Below are positions 17,201 through 24,569 of a stretch of DNA of 64,000 nucleotides, piece after piece. The position numbers and the translations under genes were made by a program. Each line of letters begins with the position of its first letter. The first letter of the stretch is position 1. The notes below the pieces were generated by a model, which searched no databases, was not told the origin of the DNA, and was given only the letters and a program-made list of their open reading frames with translations. Source of the stretch: an uncultured Lachnospiraceae bacterium (lineage in GTDB: Bacteria > Bacillota > Clostridia > Lachnospirales > Lachnospiraceae); the NCBI GenBank assembly GCA_910588885.1, contig CAJUSQ010000002.1, positions 15,747 through 79,746 on the forward strand, in the 5' to 3' direction.

Positions 17201-17264
17201 CTTTTGCTTCTATGGACGTATTCACGTTCCTGATTTCATTGATTCCGGTATTCTCTATCCGCAT
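14238..17264 (-). CDS. DUF6240 protein with FliK-like C-terminus
   Basis: A 1008-residue, mostly helical protein of the DUF6240 type found beside flagellar genes in Lachnospiraceae. Residues 60-870 are long charged helices with repeated patterns such as TPENLVYVDRLKNAQLPL and TPENTALFRNTTEQIAAL, suggesting tandem degenerate units that start with an LTPEN/PTxEN-like motif. The last 150 residues (LRTQIQLGGAMSREENYAVPVLIADEMTNVQLKIVRG, then VDVLFETEKLGKVAARFTV) resemble the FliK C-terminal substrate-switch domain. A role in hook-length control or as a flagellar ruler is inferred from that domain, the length and the position before flagellin. The start at 17262-17264 follows GGGG. Confidence 0.7.
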   Translation of the reverse strand: MRIENTGINEIRNVNTSIEAKGSDTVKAGNTGQKGISVGWEDQSACGGHGVASTTVEKALFSLESELEKIKRDAGNIDFELIKTQMAVLAGSLSSEDIRNLSKEGYSLNDTDAGTIVTVMDKIKMELAKAGKDISAFGDSLSMEQLEAMTGNAVQASRMAADLKECQDGDIAYLVENELEPTIENLYWAQHSGSSKSGKGQPLPEDANLRRQIEQMIEQAGLPVNETTFGYGELLFENQLPLTPENLVYVDRLKNAQLPLSGEAVTQAVSRAVSEGKAPKEAYMLEGYSYEERAEAAWQVVAEADEKTVEAAADAGKEITIEALAEAEQEASRQTGKGQRAGQQAAGESQDGKLLTAKRQLEEIRLMMTVQANYQLLKKGISIETLELEQLVEELKSLENDYYKTMLTGRGIEPTPENTALFRNTTEQIAALKEYPAYLLGRHSLDSATVEGLCESGRSMQAALEQASEAYDTMMTKPRSDLGDSMKKAFRNVDDILRDLQLEPTRANQRAVRILAYNEMEINAENISRIKAADEKVQNLFEDMKPAVVLEMIREGIHPLQTDIETLSRKAEEIAGRLDPGQEEKYSKYLWTLEQNKEITPEEKESYIGIYRLLRQIEKTDGAAIGAVLNQGGELSLKNLLGAVRSRQKKGMDVTIDGRFGAAEEVNRKEAAIHQQVEAAYQTDCAKDALSRLTPEGIAESVASGEWQELTPEQLLEQLIKERRSEETPGQEERYYQQQSVWLGEGQKAEDAVLQLLDDYQLPFDTWHILAAGQMVSNRNSVYNKLFDKEWMEKNPDLQEAKETLLEEFAEAVKTPEDMAKAQMALAETAERVMETMINDKDATSQSVRDLRVLRTQIQLGGAMSREENYAVPVLIADEMTNVQLKIVRGKKTRGMVDVLFETEKLGKVAARFTVTEQRLEGFVSSDRADTLEMLKQREEQLFGESAGNADKHTQMEYSLQQNLSLSDFTKGRKNQPDPKQSGEDYQVQTRDLYAMAKAFIETVKQAG

Positions 17265-17281
17265 ATCAGTACCCCGTTTTC

Positions 17282-17444
17282 ATTCTTCCGAAACAATTAT
17301 TATTCCGGGCAGCCGCAAACCATCCTCATTTGCGGCCGGCCCTTTGGCAAGTCTTATCGGCTGTCCTGCAATCCTTATCTGCGGCAGCTCTTTCGGCAAG
17401 TTTGTTTGACTGCCATATATCTGCATTTACTATTTCGGAAGAAT
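17282..17444 (-). promoter_or_regulatory. Structured leader of the flagellar DUF6240-flagellin operon
   Basis: A 12-base perfect inverted repeat, ATTCTTCCGAAA at 17433-17444 (minus-strand reading) and TTTCGGAAGAAT at 17282-17293, closes a region of about 160 bases. Inside, an 8-bp hairpin (17312-17336) presents TGAGGATGG in its loop. A second smaller hairpin (17361-17387) presents GATAAGGAT, and CAGGACAG lies beside it. GGA in hairpin loops is the pattern bound by CsrA. The 3' arm ends about 17 bases before the start codon. The 190-base gap between genes is otherwise empty. Confidence 0.5.
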
Positions 17445-17455
17445 AACGTCAAAAC

Positions 17456-19990
17456 TTAAGGGGCACTGGGATATTCATCCTTCAGATAGGTGATAAATAC
17501 ATTCCCCCCTGCGGAAAATGCCTCTTCGCCGTCCGTAAGGCCCTTCCGGTAGGTAGTATTCGTAATGGGGTCATATAGGATTACGTTATGCTCGTCATAG
17601 CCGGCCACCAACAGGGGCTCCCGGTTCTCTCCCAGGGCAAATACCAGGTTTCCCTGCCCCACATAATACAGTACCTGAGATAAGGTACATCCGGTCAAAT
17701 CCAGAATTTGAGCATAGGGCATAGCCTCCTGCAGAATCCGTCCCGGCGCTTCCCCGGCATTCATCAACCCTCCCACATCAAAAAGGCTGATATTTTCCGC
17801 TTTCAAAAGCCCCAACAGGCAACGTGTTGTCATATCCATGGTACTGTCCACTTCCTCCTGGCTCAACACTACTTTATTAGCCATGGTAATACTGCTCGGC
17901 CTGCCTCTCCTCCAAAGATACCGGTAATCCTCCTGAATCACCACCCCGGCACATTCATCGGCCGCACGTACGGCTTCCGCCGCATCCCAGGTACAGGAAA
18001 CCACTCTTCCCGCCCCATAAATTACAAGGCGCCCCGGAGTCGGATTGCTCTTTAAGGCCACCAGCTTCTCCTGCTCCGGCACGATCTCCTGGGGAGTCAG
18101 AATCTGGGGAGACTTTGCGACAAACTCCTGTTCGGTCACAAGCTTTACCTGCGTCTGCTTCTGTTCCGTCACAATGGTCCCTACCTGAATATTCCGGGAA
18201 GCTTCCAGTTCATGGCTCATAATGGCGTCCCCTTCCACCGCCACATATGCATCATTGCTCTGTATCGCCCGTTCCAAAAGCACCGTAGAAGCCTCCACCC
18301 AGGCATCGGTAATAAAGTAGCCGGCTTTTTCATACTCCTTCACCACCTGCTGCTCCTTATCCACAATTATTACCCGATACATCGGATGGTTCCTTCCGGC
18401 CCCTCCTTCCGCTTGTCTGGAAATCCCGTAGACAAAATCGCTTTCCACAAATCCGATGGGCCAAAGCCATTCCGTTTCCGCCCCTTCCATCTGCCATTGG
18501 CGTTCATTGTCCAGATCCGTCACGGTAAGGCAGTTTTTTTCCGTTTCATCCTGCCAGGCTACGTATCGGCCGTCCGAAGATGCCACAAAATTCCCTTCTG
18601 CAAGGCCCTCGCAAAGCACCTGGCTCTTTCCGTCCTCCAACCGGATTTTATAGAGCTTATCTTCTGTCAGCATGTAAAAAAATCCCTCGTCGCTGACATA
18701 AAAAAGCTTCCCCCAGGTTTCCTTCATCAGCTGATAGGGCTGGTCGGACTGTACGAACAGCTCCTCCTGAATGGTGTTGGCAATGCTGTCATAATGGTAC
18801 ACCCCGATACCGGTATAACCTTCATGGGTTCCCCGGTTCATATAACCGTAAACGGCAAAATCAATGCTTCCGGTTTCACTGACCCGCATGATGCGGATCG
18901 CATGGTTTGGGTTGTTTTCCCGATCATTGATGCCTTCAATCCCCCGGAAGCTGAACACTAGGGAAAGCTGGTTGGTTACGCTGTTATAGCTCCAAAGATC
19001 TCCTTCCTGTACGAAGCTTATGATCGTCCCGCTCTCGTTGACCGCATAATCTACAGTCTGGTCCCGGATTCCCAGCAAAATAGCATTTTCCGACATATGG
19101 GGGCCGCTTCCCCGGAAAATCTCATTCATGGTCCTTTCATAATCCAGCAAATACATGCGGTCATTGACTGCGCTGTAGCGTACCCGGTAATATTCCTCCA
19201 CATTATAGAACTCCTGTTCTCCGTTTTCCCCGTTGGAAGCCATGACATAGTTCAGCTTTACGGTATTATAGGAGCTGCTGATTTCCCACAGGGAAGGAAC
19301 CGGGTCTTTTAAAACAGTTCCTTCAAAAGAACCCCAGGCAATCTGATTCAGGCTGGAATGGATCGTTACCTTCTGCAGAGTGCTGTTATCCCCTTCCGCA
19401 TTGGGCTCCAAATATAGGGCAAGCTGGGCCGCTTCCGCCAGGTCAAAAGTTTTTTCATGAAAATTCAATGCAAACTGGATCGTATCGTCCACCCTGCAGT
19501 TTTCAGCCCGTATGATCCTGGTATAATAACGAATTTCCTCATCCTCGCATTTTAACGTAATCATCAGCCGGTATTCCTGTTCTTCCTCCAACAGGTTCTG
19601 AATCCGAAGCTGAGCCGTAATTACCCCTTCCGTCTGGTTGAATTCCTCCACCTTGGTGTTCTCCAACAGCCGGGTGGTATCCATCGTCCGCACCTCATAG
19701 GAAATTTCCTCCACCGTGGACTGGAAGGTCTGGATCGTTACCGGAAGCACCATATCTGCAGACAGGGGCGTGATCGTATCACGGATGCTCAAAGGATCCA
19801 TTTCCCCCTTACATCCGAAAAGCTCGTTTATATAGGTATTGCCCTTCTGAAGGTAAATGACCGGAAGGGTTGCCTCCGGCATTTCCGAGGTCAAGTCCAC
19901 ATTGTCCGTATCCGTCAGCAGGCTCAGTCCCGTTAAAGAGCCGCAGAAAATCAACAGCAGCACTACGAATTTTATAATTTTTTTATGCAT
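17456..19990 (-). CDS. Membrane-anchored propeller-like protein with C39-like C-terminal domain
   Basis: An 844-residue envelope protein. A hydrophobic N-terminus (about 5-24, KFVVLLLIFCGSLTGLSLL) is a signal anchor. Residues 40-230 are beta-rich. Residues 250-590 contain repeated short blocks such as FVASSDGRYVAWQDE and NCLTVTDLDNERQWQME, the pattern of a beta-propeller. The last 130 residues (ISLFDVGGLMNAGEAPGRILQEA, then LLVAGYDEHNVILYDP) resemble a C39-like peptidase fold. The nucleophile Cys of true C39 enzymes is not obvious, so it may be a non-catalytic binding domain. It overlaps the downstream methyltransferase direction by 8 bases. Function unknown; a scaffolding or sensing role is inference. 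Confidence 0.6.
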   Translation of the reverse strand: MHKKIIKFVVLLLIFCGSLTGLSLLTDTDNVDLTSEMPEATLPVIYLQKGNTYINELFGCKGEMDPLSIRDTITPLSADMVLPVTIQTFQSTVEEISYEVRTMDTTRLLENTKVEEFNQTEGVITAQLRIQNLLEEEQEYRLMITLKCEDEEIRYYTRIIRAENCRVDDTIQFALNFHEKTFDLAEAAQLALYLEPNAEGDNSTLQKVTIHSSLNQIAWGSFEGTVLKDPVPSLWEISSSYNTVKLNYVMASNGENGEQEFYNVEEYYRVRYSAVNDRMYLLDYERTMNEIFRGSGPHMSENAILLGIRDQTVDYAVNESGTIISFVQEGDLWSYNSVTNQLSLVFSFRGIEGINDRENNPNHAIRIMRVSETGSIDFAVYGYMNRGTHEGYTGIGVYHYDSIANTIQEELFVQSDQPYQLMKETWGKLFYVSDEGFFYMLTEDKLYKIRLEDGKSQVLCEGLAEGNFVASSDGRYVAWQDETEKNCLTVTDLDNERQWQMEGAETEWLWPIGFVESDFVYGISRQAEGGAGRNHPMYRVIIVDKEQQVVKEYEKAGYFITDAWVEASTVLLERAIQSNDAYVAVEGDAIMSHELEASRNIQVGTIVTEQKQTQVKLVTEQEFVAKSPQILTPQEIVPEQEKLVALKSNPTPGRLVIYGAGRVVSCTWDAAEAVRAADECAGVVIQEDYRYLWRRGRPSSITMANKVVLSQEEVDSTMDMTTRCLLGLLKAENISLFDVGGLMNAGEAPGRILQEAMPYAQILDLTGCTLSQVLYYVGQGNLVFALGENREPLLVAGYDEHNVILYDPITNTTYRKGLTDGEEAFSAGGNVFITYLKDEYPSAP

Positions 19991-21137
19991 TCACGTCTGT
20001 CCTTTCCTCCTGCAGTCTTGCCAGTGTCGGGTTTACATGAAGAAATTCCGCCAGCCGGCGATAATGTTCCGGTTTTTGCTCTCTTTTCCCTTTTACGGCA
20101 CGGATCAGGATATTCTTTGGGGTATGCTCCATATCAATAAACTCCAATACCTGAACGTCGTAGCCTCTGCTTTCCAGTATTTCCGCCCGCAGCCCGTCGG
20201 TAATCAGGGCCGCCATCCGTTCCTTTAAAAGCCCGTACTTCAGAACCGGAGCCAGCAGCTCATTTTGAATCTGGCCATTTAGCTCATGCTGGCAGCAGGG
20301 CACCGATAAAATCACCTTTGCTCCCCAGCAAACGGCCTGATTCAGCGCATAATCCGTAGCGGTATCACAGGCATGAAGGGTAACAACCATATCCACCGGC
20401 CCTTCGGCAGAATATCCGGCAATGTCCCCCACTGCAAAATGAAGCCCCTCGAACCCATATTTTTCCGCCAAACCACTGCACTTCTCAATGACGTCCTCCT
20501 TTAAGTCCAACCCGGTAATCCGAACCTGGTAACCCTTCTGTACCTTTAAATAATGGTACATGGCAAAGGTCAGATAGGACTTCCCGCAGCCGAAATCCAG
20601 GATATTCACCTCCCGTTCCCTGGGAAGCTTCGGAAGGATATCCTCGATAAATTCCAGAAAACGGTTGATCTGACGGAATTTATCATATCGGGCGTTTACG
20701 ATCTTCCCTTCCGGGGTCTGTACGCCCAGATCCACCAAAAATCCAATGGGCCGCTCCGTATCCAAAAGATACCGTTTCTTTCTATTATGGGACAAATCCC
20801 TCTGTTTTACACAGCCCGTCCCCTTCTTTTCCTTGATGGTGACCTGCCCCTTCTTGCTGACCAATACATGAGCCTGTCCGCATACAGCGGACACTTCCAG
20901 CTGCCGGTACTCCTGCATCCATGCTGCGGTTTGGGATATGGCCATGGTACGTTCCAAATTCTGATGATATACCTTATTATCCTTATAAATACTGGCCTGA
21001 AACAAAATCCCGCCCCTTTGCTCCACCGGGCGGATCTGGATTTTCCGGGCCGCTTCCTTGCTGCGGGGGTTGCTTAAGATGGCCTGTAAAAGGTCTTTCG
21101 TGAAATATTTATCAAAAAGCGCTGTTATCTCATCCAT
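19983..21137 (-). CDS. Class I SAM-dependent methyltransferase
   Basis: A 384-residue cytoplasmic enzyme. The SAM-binding motif I is VNILDFGCGKSYLTFAMYHYL near residue 185; motif II contains ITGLDLKEDVI. The later motif IV-like segment PVDMVVTLHACDTATDYAL and VILSVPCCQHEL are characteristic of the Methyltransf_32 type. The N-terminal 170 residues are an extra domain with RDLSHNRKKRYLL, likely nucleic-acid binding. An RNA or nucleic-acid substrate is plausible but not shown. The ATG at 21135-21137 follows GGAGAA. It precedes the propeller-like gene with an 8-base overlap, suggesting co-transcription. Confidence 0.82.
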   Translation of the reverse strand: MDEITALFDKYFTKDLLQAILSNPRSKEAARKIQIRPVEQRGGILFQASIYKDNKVYHQNLERTMAISQTAAWMQEYRQLEVSAVCGQAHVLVSKKGQVTIKEKKGTGCVKQRDLSHNRKKRYLLDTERPIGFLVDLGVQTPEGKIVNARYDKFRQINRFLEFIEDILPKLPREREVNILDFGCGKSYLTFAMYHYLKVQKGYQVRITGLDLKEDVIEKCSGLAEKYGFEGLHFAVGDIAGYSAEGPVDMVVTLHACDTATDYALNQAVCWGAKVILSVPCCQHELNGQIQNELLAPVLKYGLLKERMAALITDGLRAEILESRGYDVQVLEFIDMEHTPKNILIRAVKGKREQKPEHYRRLAEFLHVNPTLARLQEERTDVNA

Positions 21138-21220
21138 TCATTTCTCCTTGAAGAACTGCTTCCATTCGTTACCCTTACGATTATACCCATTTTTCCTGCC
21201 CCTGTCCACATAAAAAATCC

Positions 21221-21249
21221 TTGACATCGCCCGGGAAATCGGCTATGAT
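21221..21249 (+). promoter_or_regulatory. sigma-A promoter for the degV-family gene
   Basis: TTGACA and TATGAT separated by exactly 17 bases. Transcription would begin near 21256, about 64 bases before the ATG at 21320. Confidence 0.75.
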
Positions 21250-21319
21250 ACATGTAATTTGTATTTATTTTGATTTTCAAACTATTTGGCCTTAAAACCT
21301 CAAAGAAAGGGAATGAATT

Positions 21320-22156
21320 ATGATAAAAATAGCCGTGGACTCTTCTTCCGATTATACACAGGAAGACATTCGGGAAAAAAACCTGTGCCTGATCCCGATT
21401 ACCATTACCCTGGGAAATGAAAATTATATTGAGGGCGTGAATCTGGACCGAAACGATTTTTACCGCCTTCTGGAGAAAAGCAGTAAGTTCCCCCATACCT
21501 CCCAGCCTTCTCCCCAAGCCTTTTTGGAGCTTTTCCAAAGCGCCAAGGACGACGGGGATTCCGTCATCTGCATTCTTTTGTCCTCGAATCTAAGCGGCAC
21601 CTGCCAAAGCGCCCATTTAGCCAAAAGCATGGTGGATTATGAAAATATCTATATCATTGATTCCCTTTCCGCTACCTTTACCATTAAAATTATGGCCGAT
21701 TATGCCTGCCGGCTGGTATCGGAGGGGCTTTCGGCTCAGGAAATCACCGCCAAAATCGGAGAGCTAAAATCCCGGGTCAAGGTAATCGCCGCACTGGATA
21801 CTCTGGAATACCTCTATAAGGGCGGGCGGCTTAGCCGGGCATCGGCAGCCATCGGGACCATGGCCAATGTAAAACCCATTATCACCCTGACCAAGGAGGG
21901 TGGGATTGGCGTTCTGGGAAAGGCTCTTGGCAAAGGCAAAGCCATGGCCGGAATCTTAAACCGTTTCAAAGAGATGGGAAGGGACGAGAACTTCCCCCTT
22001 TACGCCATCTACAGCTACGGTGTTGAAAACTGTGAAAAGCTGGAACATAAGCTGTCGGAAAACGGTTTTTCCCCGGACAGCCGACTGCAGATCGGCCCCA
22101 CCATCGGAACCCATATCGGCCCCGGAGCATACGGAATCGTATTTGTGGCAGGCTAA
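21320..22156 (+). CDS. DegV family fatty-acid-binding protein
   Basis: A 278-residue cytoplasmic protein. It begins IKIAVDSSSDYTQEDI, the strand-turn with Asp-Ser-Ser that binds the carboxylate. The middle holds HTSQPSPQAFLELF, and CILLSSNLSGTCQSAHLAK is the second ligand loop. The C-terminal domain contains YLYKGGRLSRASAAIGTMANVKPII and ends IGTHIGPGAYGIVF, all family hallmarks. DegV/FakB proteins carry fatty acids for the FakA kinase in phospholipid synthesis. No fakA is adjacent. A strong promoter and a terminator bracket it as a single-gene unit. Confidence 0.95.
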   Translation: MIKIAVDSSSDYTQEDIREKNLCLIPITITLGNENYIEGVNLDRNDFYRLLEKSSKFPHTSQPSPQAFLELFQSAKDDGDSVICILLSSNLSGTCQSAHLAKSMVDYENIYIIDSLSATFTIKIMADYACRLVSEGLSAQEITAKIGELKSRVKVIAALDTLEYLYKGGRLSRASAAIGTMANVKPIITLTKEGGIGVLGKALGKGKAMAGILNRFKEMGRDENFPLYAIYSYGVENCEKLEHKLSENGFSPDSRLQIGPTIGTHIGPGAYGIVFVAG

Positions 22157-22192
22157 AAGGTACATCCGCATATCACCAGGTGTTTCCTATAT

Positions 22193-22232
22193 AAAAGACG
22201 GGCAGAAGACACATCCTTCTGTCCGTCTTTTT
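22193..22232. terminator. Bidirectional intrinsic terminator between degV and the Pro-rich gene
   Basis: AAAAGACGGGCAGAAG pairs with CTTCTGTCCGTCTTTT across a short loop, followed by T5 on the plus strand and a T-rich tail on the minus strand. It separates convergent genes. Confidence 0.88.
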
Positions 22233-22299
22233 GTGATTGCAGCCATCCGCATCCACTTATTTTCGGTATCCCCTTTCCATCATCCACTCCGGCCCGAAA

Positions 22300-22920
22300 T
22301 TACCACCAGCGCTTACATCTTCTATGGCGGCATCTGCGGTTATACATCTCGTTATAGAGCATGACTTCAATCAGGTTTCGAAGTCCCGAATCGTGTCTTG
22401 GGGGTCTGGGCGGCCCGGGCGGTGGCCCAAAGGGCGGCCTTGGAGGACCTGGAGGGCCGGGCGGCGGGCCAAAGGGCGGCCTTCCCGAACCTACCAGCCG
22501 CAGTTCCTCAGATTCAACCGTTTCATACTGCTCCGCTTCGAAATCTATAGGCTGGGCCGTCTTCTGATAAATACGATCTACAATATTTTTCAGCATCAGC
22601 CGATCCGGATACTCATCAAACATCATGCTTCCTTCGTATTCCATCTTATCGCATTCCTCGTCCACGAAATCCTGAATGCCCCGGACTTCCTGAGGATATA
22701 ACCCCTTCAGCCGGTCCATATCACGCTCATACTCCGCTTCCTCCAGGAAGATATTTTGCATGGGGTAGGTCATATAAAAAGGCATTTTCTGGGAAGCGCC
22801 GCTTGTCATTCTGTAAAATTCATCCTGTTTATAGTCCAATGATATTCTCCCAATCCTGACTTCACTATAGTATATGCCTATTTTCTTTTTCTGGTGCTTC
22901 CGATTCTGTTTTTCACTCAT
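22300..22920 (-). CDS. Hypothetical protein with Pro-Gly-Phe repeat and Arg/Trp tail
   Basis: A 206-residue protein of unknown function. Residues 1-140 are charged and probably folded, with conserved-looking stretches KKIGIYYSEVRIGRISLDY and EEAEYERDMDRLKGLYP. Residues 147-173 carry two near-identical proline-rich units, RPPFGPPPGPPGPP and RPPFGPPPGPPRPP. The tail is basic and aromatic (YNRRCRHRRCKRWW), with two cysteines. There is no signal peptide. The start overlaps the stop of the patatin-like gene by 8 bases, implying one transcript. A surface-displayed or membrane-contacting role is possible; nothing here proves it. The DNA of the repeat is GC-rich and repetitive (about 22405-22495). 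Confidence 0.65.
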   Translation of the reverse strand: MSEKQNRKHQKKKIGIYYSEVRIGRISLDYKQDEFYRMTSGASQKMPFYMTYPMQNIFLEEAEYERDMDRLKGLYPQEVRGIQDFVDEECDKMEYEGSMMFDEYPDRLMLKNIVDRIYQKTAQPIDFEAEQYETVESEELRLVGSGRPPFGPPPGPPGPPRPPFGPPPGPPRPPRHDSGLRNLIEVMLYNEMYNRRCRHRRCKRWW

Positions 22921-24207
22921 CCACCGTCAGTAAAAACAGCGCGGCTGCCAGTTCATAGGGTACAAATGTCAAAAGCCCAAGCTGTTCCGTCAAATCAATC
23001 TTTCCCTTCCGGTAGGCATGGTAAATACAGCCCGTAATATATCTGCTGTCCTTTTTCCGCTTCAGTTCCGCAAGTCCGGCTGCCAGCTCCATGGACCCTT
23101 TCCCGCTAAAAAGACCAAGTCCGGCCTGCTCCTCCGGCAACATCCTGTGAAACAGATGCTCTGTAAATTCCGACAAATACCAGGGCTCTTCCTTTGGAAT
23201 TTCAAATATTTCCCCGCAGATTTCCGCTGCGCCTACAAAATAATCCTGCTTTGTATAAGTATGTTTTCCGATGTGCTCCTCAATATTTCCACACAGCTTC
23301 CGGCTGTCCCCGGGCTTTACAAGCTTGCTGAAGGTTCCCTCCGTCAAATAGGACTCCGTACGGGCCACCCGGCTGACAAAGGCGCAGATCTCCTCCTGAT
23401 ACTGATCCAGGTCTTCCTGATAAAAGCAGTACTCATAACCATCCATCCGTCCAAAAGCCTTCAGCGTATCGTAATAGCCCAACCTACGGTTAAACTCCAG
23501 CACTTCCCGATCGAAGTTCAGCATGGTTCCCAAGGACTTGCTGGGGGTAATATATTTTACATAGGGCTTATTCACATAGCCCGGATGCTGGGGTGTCGTG
23601 TGCAGATCCACTGCGATCACCTCATCCGCCCCCATTTTTAACGCTAAATCAATGGGCAGATTATCATAATAGCACCCGTCCAGATATAGGTCGTTCCCAA
23701 TCTTATGCATGGGAAATACCGGAAAAATAGAAGAGGATGCCATGATAAAATCTTTTAGCATTCCATAGGGAATTTCCTCTTTGGACAGCTCCATCGCCTT
23801 CAGAGAGAAAAACTGTACCGTCACAAGCACGTAATCCACATCGGAGGCCCATACCTTGTCCTCATCGATCAATCGGTCAATAAAGGACAGAAAGGGCGAG
23901 ATATCGGCCCCCTTGTTTTTGACATATTTTTTAAAAACGGTCCAATGGCATCCCTCTGATTATACATTCCCTCAATAGTCGTACTCAGGTTCAGCCCGTC
24001 CGACATGATATCGCCTATCTCTATGGTATCCCAAATTTCACAGGCCCTTTCATACTCCCTGGTTGCCATCAGCGCCCCGTTCACTGCTCCAATGGAGGTT
24101 CCGGTTACGATCTGATAGTCGATCCCCAGCTCCAGCAGCGCTTTCCAGACTCCCGCCTCATAAGCGCCCTTCGTTCCTCCGCCGCCTAATGCAATTGCCC
24201 TCTGCAA
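22913..24207 (-). pseudogene. Patatin-like phospholipase, split by a -1 frameshift (copy 1)
   Basis: Reading through a -1 shift gives 431 residues. Upstream part: GGGGTKG at 8-14 (oxyanion loop), GTSIG with nucleophile Ser38. Downstream part: YLDGCYYDNLP carrying the catalytic Asp of the dyad. The frame breaks at 23927-23938 in TTTTTAAAAAA (minus strand), where one extra A or a -1 slip on T-TTA-AAA restores a continuous patatin; without it the upstream frame ends at about 115 residues. The start is TTG at 24205-24207 after GGGGGGAG. The enzyme would hydrolyse acyl esters of membrane lipids. Whether it is dead, polymorphic or recoded is open. Confidence 0.78.
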
Positions 24208-24208
24208 T
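23304..24208. repeat. Direct repeat, copy 1 (905 bp, patatin-like segment)
   Basis: This segment recurs at 24570-25474 with a constant offset of 1266 bases and no indels. The central 700 or so bases look identical, with about 4 mismatches in the first 37 bases and about 10 in the last 150. It begins within the patatin C-terminal half and ends exactly at the start codon. Confidence 0.9.
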
Positions 24209-24233
24209 CCCGCTCCCCCCTGTTCCTTCCGGC

Positions 24234-24563
24234 TCACCGGTTTCCCGCAGCCATCCTGTCTATTTCTTTCAAAAAAGCTTCCATTGTGTCCGCCCTGGAC
24301 GCACACTTCAGCAGTTTTTGCAGGATTCCTGTGTCAGAAATCCCCTGGATTTGCTCTTTTATTCCTCCCGTTACCGGTCCAAGCTCTGCGGCCAAATTCA
24401 ATATCGACTGCTGTATTCCTTGTTCTATTCCTTGTTCTATTCCCTGTTCTATTCCCTGGCGAACACCTTCTTGATATTCCAATTCCCGAATCAGTTTTAA
24501 TTCTTTTTCTTCATCATATTCGAATATGCTCACTGAAATCGCCTCCGCCTTGTACTTTTCCAA
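24234..24563 (-). pseudogene. C-terminal fragment of an Rpn/PD-(D/E)XK family nuclease-transposase
   Basis: 109 codons remain. The segment ISVSIFEYDEEKELKLIRELEYQEGVRQG followed by four tandem QGIE units (about residues 38-51) is the C-terminal tail of Rpn-type recombination-promoting nucleases and relatives. The N-terminal nuclease domain with its catalytic Asp/Glu/Lys is absent, cut exactly where the second patatin copy begins at 24570. It ends SRADTMEAFLKEIDRMAAG, a normal family C-terminus. It is therefore a remnant sitting between the two patatin copies, on the same strand, and cannot be an active nuclease. Confidence 0.78.
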
Positions 24564-24569
24564 TTCCAG

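Noticed and set aside
17340..17385. GCCGATAA in the flagellar leader as a sigma-28 promoter
   Set aside because: The -10 half fits, but no TAAA element stands at the required spacing of about 15 bases, and the match lies inside the predicted hairpins.
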